A stretch of 10,585 bases of DNA from an uncultured Leucobacter sp. (GTDB taxonomy: Bacteria; Actinomycetota; Actinomycetes; Actinomycetales; Microbacteriaceae). The translations under genes were made by a program, and so were the position numbers. Of this stretch, positions 7,122-10,585 are shown piece after piece. Each line of letters starts with the position of its first letter. Positions within the stretch are counted from its first letter, which is position 1. The notes beneath the pieces are model-generated. The model did not search any database, was not told the DNA's origin, and worked only from the letters and a program-made list of their open reading frames with translations. The DNA is taken from positions 1 through 10,585 of the forward strand of contig CAMFIY010000069.1 of the NCBI GenBank assembly GCA_945952575.1. The letters are read 5' to 3'.

Positions 7122-8594
7122 CTATCCGCTCGGATCCTTCGAAGCTCCGCCCTCGCCGGGATCCGGGATCACGATCGGGCCGGTCAGTCCCTCGCTGAGG
7201 GCCCCGCTCTGGGGAGCCGACATCGGCTCAGAGAGGATCACCGGGCCCCGGCGGAGCACCGTGATCGGCGCGGTCAGCGTCTCGAGCTGTTCACTCGGGT
7301 CGTCGTCGAGGCCCGGGCGCCCGGCGTGCGTCACGGTGACGCCGAGACCTCGGCCGCGGTGCCGGCCGCGACTCAGATGCACTCGCAGGCGCCGCTCGAC
7401 GATCAGCCAGCCGAGCCCCGCCGCGAAGGCGATGCCTCCGGAGAGCGCGGCGACCCAGAGCCCCCAGCGCGCGCCCAGCGCGTCGGTGATCGCGCCGACG
7501 ACCGGCGCCCCGATCGGGGTGCCGCCCATCAGGATCGCGAAGTAGATGGAGAGCACCCGCCCGCGCACGCGCGGATCGCTCGTGGTCTGCACGAAGCCGT
7601 TCGCGGTCGAGAGCATCGTCGAGGTGCAGTACCCGAGCAGTACCAGGGTCGCCGCGAAGGTCCAGAAGGTCGGCATGAGCGCGGCGAGCGTCGCCGCGAT
7701 CCCGAACCCTCCGGCGGCGAGCACCACCGCACGGAATCGCGCGTTCGGCTGGCGTGCGACCATGAGCGCGCCGGCCAGCGACCCGATCGCGAGGATCGAG
7801 GAGAGCACGCCGTACTCCTCCGCTCCGCGACCGAACTCGACCGCCATGGTGGACGAGTAGATCGGGAAGTTCATGCCGAATGCGCCGATCAGGAACACCA
7901 TGACGAAGATCACCAGCAGGTCGTGCCGACGCAGGGCGTAGCGGAAGCCCGCCGCAAGCTGGCTCGCCTGCGACTCCCGCGCGCCGGCGCCCCGACCCTG
8001 AGGAGCACGGGCGACCCGGATCATGCCGAGTGCGGCGAGCATCGCGATGAACGACATCGCGTTGACCACGAACACCCAGCCGGAGCCGATCGCGGCGATC
8101 AGCAGACCGGCCACCGCCGGGCCGACCAGCCGTGCGGAGTTGAAAGAGGCGGAGTTGAGCGCCACCGCGTTCGAGAGCCGGTCCGTCTCCACGAGATCGG
8201 AGACGAAGGCCTGCCGGGCCGGGGTGTCGAAGGCGTTGACGAGACCGAGGCCGAGCGCGAAGGCGTAGAGATGCCACAGCTGGGCGTGCCCGAACACGAG
8301 GAGCAGGCCGAGGCCGAGCGCCAGCAGCATGAGCAGCGACTGGGTGACCATCAGCACGCGTCGCCGGTCGAAGCGGTCCGCGACCGTGCCGCTGAGCGGG
8401 ACGAGGAGCAGTTGCGGGCCGAACTGCAGCGCCATGGTGATGCCGACGGCGATCGCGTCGTTGTCGCTCAGCTCGGTGAGGACGACCCAGTTCTGCGCGG
8501 TGGCCTGCATCCAGGCGCCGACATTCGAGATGAGTGCTCCGACGAACCAGATCCGGTAGTTGCGGACGGCCAGGGATCGGAACATCGTGGACAC
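7122..8594 (-). CDS. MFS transporter, EntS/MFS_3-like exporter, 490 aa
   Basis: Twelve-helix major facilitator with the MFS_3 (EntS-like) opening FRSLAVRNYRIWFVGALISNVGAWMQATAQNWVVL. It has the intracellular loop motif A as GTVADRFDRRRV (69-80), ARQAFVSDLV and NSARLVGPAVAGLL in the first half, and RGRVLSIYFAILMGGTPIGAPVVGAITD in the second. The GTG at 8594 is chosen because AGGAGG lies eleven bases upstream and homologous sequence begins right after it; ATG at 8585 (MFRSLAV) is the alternative. The frame stays open upstream to an ATG at 8789, but that stretch is GC-rich, low in hydrophobic content and crosses a repeat. About 91 residues follow TM12, Pro/Gly-rich and cytosolic, unusually long for the family. 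It is first in a run with GT2, gtrA and GT-C genes; substrate unknown, drug or siderophore export being the usual family roles. Confidence 0.92.
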   Translation of the reverse strand: MSTMFRSLAVRNYRIWFVGALISNVGAWMQATAQNWVVLTELSDNDAIAVGITMALQFGPQLLLVPLSGTVADRFDRRRVLMVTQSLLMLLALGLGLLLVFGHAQLWHLYAFALGLGLVNAFDTPARQAFVSDLVETDRLSNAVALNSASFNSARLVGPAVAGLLIAAIGSGWVFVVNAMSFIAMLAALGMIRVARAPQGRGAGARESQASQLAAGFRYALRRHDLLVIFVMVFLIGAFGMNFPIYSSTMAVEFGRGAEEYGVLSSILAIGSLAGALMVARQPNARFRAVVLAAGGFGIAATLAALMPTFWTFAATLVLLGYCTSTMLSTANGFVQTTSDPRVRGRVLSIYFAILMGGTPIGAPVVGAITDALGARWGLWVAALSGGIAFAAGLGWLIVERRLRVHLSRGRHRGRGLGVTVTHAGRPGLDDDPSEQLETLTAPITVLRRGPVILSEPMSAPQSGALSEGLTGPIVIPDPGEGGASKDPSG

Positions 8595-8605
8595 GGCGGG
8601 GGCGA

Positions 8606-8632
8606 CCTCCTCAGGATGACTCCCCCAGCCTA
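8606..8632 (-). promoter_or_regulatory. Ribosome site and candidate -10 box of the MFS-glycosyltransferase run
   Basis: AGGAGG on the minus strand (8606-8611) is a full Shine-Dalgarno core, eleven bases before the GTG at 8594, and decides that start over more upstream ones. TAGGCT (8627-8632) is a TANNNT-type -10 box. Initiation near 8620 would give a leader of about 26 bases that includes the ribosome site. No good -35 box is seen. Confidence 0.45.
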
Positions 8633-8676
8633 CGCCCGCTCCGTCATCGGCCGGGCCGCGCTCCACGGCTCCCTTC

Positions 8677-8700
8677 GTCGCCGGTCTCGTGCTCGGCGAC
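8677..8700. repeat. Inverted repeat in the MFS/AbiEi divergent region
   Basis: GTCGCCG (8677-8683) and CGGCGAC (8694-8700) form exact seven-base arms ten bases apart, upstream of the MFS promoter candidate. This is the size and spacing of a dimeric repressor site, but GC-rich seven-base arms arise often in such DNA, so regulation of either flanking gene is only a possibility. Confidence 0.3.
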
Positions 8701-8721
8701 CCCATCGTTCTCCGGTCGATC

Positions 8722-8796
8722 TGAGCCGTTCTGACCAGCCCGAGCAGAATGTCCGGGATATCCGCTACCTCGTCGTCGACACGAGTCATGTTGACG
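8722..8796 (+). repeat. 75-bp imperfect direct repeat, copy 1 (upstream of the AbiEi-DUF559 gene)
   Basis: Aligned without gaps to 9936-10010 in the same orientation, 60 of 75 bases match by my count. Conserved blocks include CGTTCTGACC, CGGGATAT, ACCTCGTCGTC and TGTTGACG. Most differences are C/T or A/G transitions. The copy ends in an imperfect inverted repeat (GTCGACA, N7, TGTTGAC at 8775-8795). It lies in a noncoding stretch between the MFS start and the AbiEi-type gene. No ORF, insertion-sequence end or tRNA resemblance is seen. Confidence 0.85.
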
Positions 8797-8893
8797 AGCC
8801 CGAGCCGTTTACGCGCTCACAGCCACCCCGTTTCGCCGGGTCACCCGTCTTCTCCACAGATTTCGAGTATCCCGGCACACCCCGCCCGATGAC

Positions 8894-8908
8894 GCGCCAG
8901 GCTGGCGC
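8894..8908 (+). other. Hairpin immediately before the AbiEi-type start codon
   Basis: GCGCCA (8894-8899) and TGGCGC (8903-8908) pair around a three-base loop, ending one base before the ATG at 8910. The place where a ribosome site should lie is therefore inside a stem, and no purine-rich Shine-Dalgarno is seen. It may hold translation down, or the true start may be the in-frame ATG at 8889, which would put the hairpin inside the coding sequence. Confidence 0.35.
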
Positions 8909-8909
8909 C

Positions 8910-9923
8910 ATGAACCGCACCACACAGGACTGGCTCGACCACGAGGCCCGGATCCGCAGGATCCGGGCAGCCCTGCACTACCGGCGTGAGCTCCTCGAGG
9001 ACGAGCTGAACGACCGAGTGCTCAGACGCCTGGTCGCCGCCGAACGGTTCGTGCGGATCATCCACGGCTGCTACGTGGATGCGTCTGTCTGGGCGGAGAT
9101 GCCGGTCGAGGATCGGCGGCTGGCGCGCACTCTGGCGGTCGCCCATCTGAACCACCGACGTCGGCCGGTCTTCTCCCACCACTCCGCCGCGACGATCTGG
9201 GGGCTGCCGTTCTACGGACTGGATTCGCCCCGTGTGCACATCCTGACCCGGGACGACTCACCCGGGCACAGCAGCCACGGGGTGTCCCGGCACATCGGCA
9301 GGTGGAACGACGACGACGTGCAGGAGGTCGAGGGCATGCTGGTGACCTCGATCACCCGAACCCTCCTGGACCTGGCCCGCAGCGCCAAGCCCGAGCTGGC
9401 GATCGCCTGCGCCGACGCCGGTCTCCGCAAGCTCTTCCGCGCGCGGCGGGACAGCTCTCTGGACGCCCTCGCCGCATGGCGGAGGCAACAGAACGGAACT
9501 CTGCTCGGCCTGCGCGGCTACCCCGGTGCGGCTCACGCGCGGAAGATCGTCGAGGAGGCCGATCCCCGTGCCGACTCACCGGCCGAGAGTGTGAGCCGCC
9601 TGCAGATACGCCGGCTCGAGATCCCGTGCGAGATCCAGGCGCCGGTCACCATGCTCGACGGCGCGCGGAGTTGGATGGACTTCGAGTTCCTCGGGCAGTG
9701 CAGTTACGGCGAGATGGACGGCGCCGTCAAGTACCTCGATCCCGCGTTCCGCAACGGGAGGACGCTCGACGAGGTCCTGATCGACGAGAAACGCCGGGAG
9801 GACGAGGTTCGCGGCATCACCGGCTACCGAGTGCTCCGGTGGGGGTTCGATTCCATCCGCACGGCGCGGATCCTGGGCCTACGGCTCCAGGCGTACGGCA
9901 TCCGGGTGCCGCGCCTGGAGTGA
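8910..9923 (+). CDS. AbiEi-like protein with C-terminal DUF559/PD-(D/E)XK-type nuclease domain, 337 aa
   Basis: Soluble protein of a family common in actinobacteria and usually annotated as an AbiEi-type antitoxin-domain or DUF559 protein; its function is not established. The N-terminal part resembles AbiEi antitoxins: RLVAAERFVRIIHGCYV (40-56), the hallmark SHHSAATIWGLP (89-100), and VTSITRTLLDLAR (145-157). A linker leads to ADSPAESVSRLQIRRLEIPCEIQ (221-243) and a Vsr/DUF559-like core with D257 (WMDFEF), E268 and D270 (YGEMDGAVKY), K274, then EKRREDEVRGITGYRVLRWGF (293-313). The candidate acidic and lysine residues are all present, so nuclease activity is possible but unproven. No AbiEii toxin partner lies beside it, so a type IV toxin-antitoxin pair is not supported. 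Start: ATG 8910, or ATG 8889 in the same frame. It is flanked by a 75-bp direct repeat on both sides. Confidence 0.85.
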   Translation: MNRTTQDWLDHEARIRRIRAALHYRRELLEDELNDRVLRRLVAAERFVRIIHGCYVDASVWAEMPVEDRRLARTLAVAHLNHRRRPVFSHHSAATIWGLPFYGLDSPRVHILTRDDSPGHSSHGVSRHIGRWNDDDVQEVEGMLVTSITRTLLDLARSAKPELAIACADAGLRKLFRARRDSSLDALAAWRRQQNGTLLGLRGYPGAAHARKIVEEADPRADSPAESVSRLQIRRLEIPCEIQAPVTMLDGARSWMDFEFLGQCSYGEMDGAVKYLDPAFRNGRTLDEVLIDEKRREDEVRGITGYRVLRWGFDSIRTARILGLRLQAYGIRVPRLE

Positions 9924-9935
9924 CCGCGCTCACCA

Positions 9936-10010
9936 TGAGTCGTTCTGACCGGCACGAGTGAAATGTTCGGGATATTCGCGACCTCGTCGTCAATATGCAT
10001 CGTGTTGACG
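9936..10010 (+). repeat. 75-bp imperfect direct repeat, copy 2 (downstream of the AbiEi-DUF559 gene)
   Basis: Ungapped partner of 8722-8796, starting 12 bases past the stop of the AbiEi-type gene. It keeps the inverted repeat near its end as GTCAATA, N7, TGTTGAC (9989-10009). The arm bases differ from copy 1, but pairing in plus-strand RNA is kept through G-U pairs. The copy-to-copy distance is 1214 bases and encloses exactly one gene. Confidence 0.85.
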
Positions 10011-10064
10011 GAACGGCGTTGGAAGAGGGGCCCATGACGCGCCCAAAGGGGTTCAGGTCATCGG

Positions 10065-10097
10065 CACCAGTCGATGGGCGGTCAGAACTTTCCGCCC
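10065..10097. repeat. 33-nt exact direct repeat, copy 1 (duplicated htpX 3' end)
   Basis: Identical over 33 bases to 10158-10190. It copies the last codons and stop of the htpX-like gene plus 18 bases beyond it. Within it GGGCGG (10076-10081) and CCGCCC (10092-10097) form a hairpin. The inverted pair CGGCACCAG (10062-10070) and CTGGTGCCG (10142-10150) brackets this copy and most of the 60-base spacer. Confidence 0.9.
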
Positions 10098-10157
10098 CGG
10101 CCAGGCGCTCGAGCAACGCACCGCGTTGCGCGCCGATGCCGCTGGTGCCGGCGACGA

Positions 10158-10190
10158 CACCAGTCGATGGGCGGTCAGAACTTTCCGCCC
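10158..10190. repeat. 33-nt exact direct repeat, copy 2 (native htpX 3' end)
   Basis: This copy overlaps the end of the htpX-like gene; the stop is at 10175-10177 and lies in the loop of the hairpin GGGCGG (10169-10174)/CCGCCC (10185-10190), which may act as its terminator. The repeat spacing is 93 bases. The layout resembles attachment-site duplications at gene 3' ends, but only 60 bases lie between the copies. Confidence 0.9.
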
Positions 10191-10585
10191 ATGTCGAGCA
10201 GACGGCGGATCCGCTCCGGGATCGGCGGATGCGTTGCGAACAGGCGCTGCGTGAGGCCGGGCTTCAGCGGATCCGCGATCCACAGGTGCGCCATGCTGCT
10301 GTTCTGCTTCTGCATCGGTCGCCCGTACTCGCTGAGCTTGTGCAGCGCGCTCGCCAGCGCCTCTGGATGACGCGTGGTCAGCGCCCCGGTGGCGTCCGCC
10401 AGGTACTCGCGCTGCCGCGAGACAGCGAGCTGCACGAGGCTCGCGACGAGCGGCGCCACCAGCATCGCGACGAGTCCGAAGATCAGGACGATCGGATTGT
10501 TGTTGTTATTCCTGCCGAAGAACGCCATCCGCACGAGCATGTCGGCGACCATGCCGACCGCGACGACCAGCCCGTAGACCACCAT
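10175..10585 (-). CDS. htpX: HtpX-like M48 family zinc metalloprotease, C-terminal 136 residues
   Basis: Membrane-bound zinc endopeptidase involved in quality control of membrane proteins. Only the C-terminal part is in the window: the frame is open to the right edge and the HExxH motif should lie a short way beyond it. Two hydrophobic stretches (VVYGLVVAVGMVADMLV and PIVLIFGLVAMLVAPLVASLVQLAV) are followed by SRQREYLADATGALTT, the HtpX signature, whose glutamate is the third zinc ligand. Then come ALHKL, WIADPLKPG and RLFATHPPIPERIRRLLDMGGKF, with the THPPIxxRIxxL ending typical of HtpX. A run of five asparagines between the helices is coded by AAT/AAC, AT-rich for this DNA. The codon at the right edge is ATG but is not the real start, since HtpX proteins are about 290-300 residues. 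Confidence 0.93.
   Translation of the reverse strand: MVVYGLVVAVGMVADMLVRMAFFGRNNNNNPIVLIFGLVAMLVAPLVASLVQLAVSRQREYLADATGALTTRHPEALASALHKLSEYGRPMQKQNSSMAHLWIADPLKPGLTQRLFATHPPIPERIRRLLDMGGKF

Noticed and set aside
6816..8909. A very long plus-strand open frame runs into the AbiEi-type gene, as if encoding a protein over 1000 residues
   Set aside because: Over 6816-8594 it is antisense to GT2 and the MFS gene, and its translation is a low-complexity, Arg/Glu/His/Asp-rich shadow typical of the reverse strand of GC-rich genes. Family-like sequence begins only at 8910.
8910..9923. A type IV AbiE toxin-antitoxin pair
   Set aside because: No AbiEii nucleotidyltransferase-like toxin gene is next to the AbiEi-type gene on either side; the fused C-terminal nuclease-like domain marks a different family.
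10515..10560. Five-asparagine run and AT-richer codons in the HtpX-like protein as a sign of recent insertion
   Set aside because: Short Asn runs between the membrane helices can be simple loop variation, and the frame and flanking motifs are intact.
1..10585. CRISPR array, tRNA, rRNA, transposase or integrase genes
   Set aside because: No regularly spaced short repeats, cloverleaf features or transposase/integrase motifs were seen on either strand.

Overview
High-GC DNA with strong G/C third-position preference, frequent GTG starts, TANNNT-type -10 boxes and mostly minus-strand genes. The protein set (AzgA-type purine permease, small FKBP, FAH-family protein, AspA, GT2/GtrA/GT-C trio, AbiEi-DUF559 protein, HtpX-like protease) suggests an actinobacterium, most likely of the Micrococcales/Microbacteriaceae type. 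The family placement is inference. I see no rRNA, tRNA, CRISPR array, transposase or integrase gene.

Layout, left to right. (1) 1-822, minus: 5' part of an AzgA/NCS2 purine permease that runs off the left edge. (2) 823-1101: a hairpin-rich spacer with three stem-loops, one of them a perfect 20-bp stem. (3) 1102-1473, minus: a small FKBP prolyl isomerase, divergent from (4) 1639-2505, plus: an FAH-family hydrolase/isomerase with a probable leaderless GTG start. A hairpin separates this from the convergent (5) 2537-3994, minus: aspartate ammonia-lyase. (6) 4086-8594, minus: a four-gene run read MFS exporter -> GT2 glycosyltransferase -> GtrA -> GT39/GT-C glycosyltransferase. The last two junctions are 4-base overlaps. 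The GT-C gene is broken by a frameshift near 5210-5260. (7) 8595-8909: a divergent intergenic region carrying the first copy of a 75-bp repeat. (8) 8910-9923, plus: an AbiEi-like protein with a C-terminal DUF559/PD-(D/E)XK-type nuclease domain. (9) 9924-10174: the second 75-bp repeat copy and a 33-nt exact duplication of the htpX 3' end. (10) 10175-10585, minus: the C-terminal part of an HtpX-like M48 protease.

How the genes work together. GT2, GtrA and GT-C are the three parts of a known kind of envelope glycosylation pathway. GT2 charges a polyprenyl phosphate with a sugar at the inner membrane face, GtrA helps flip or place it, and the GT-C enzyme transfers the sugar outside. Here the transferase is frameshifted, so the pathway is either inactive, switchable, or affected by a sequence error. 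The permease, FKBP, FAH protein and AspA look like ordinary housekeeping or catabolic genes with no evident joint pathway.

The region most worth a second look is 8720-10190. A nuclease-like gene sits between two diverged copies of a 75-bp repeat, immediately beside a duplicated htpX 3' end. This is the architecture of a small acquired cassette.
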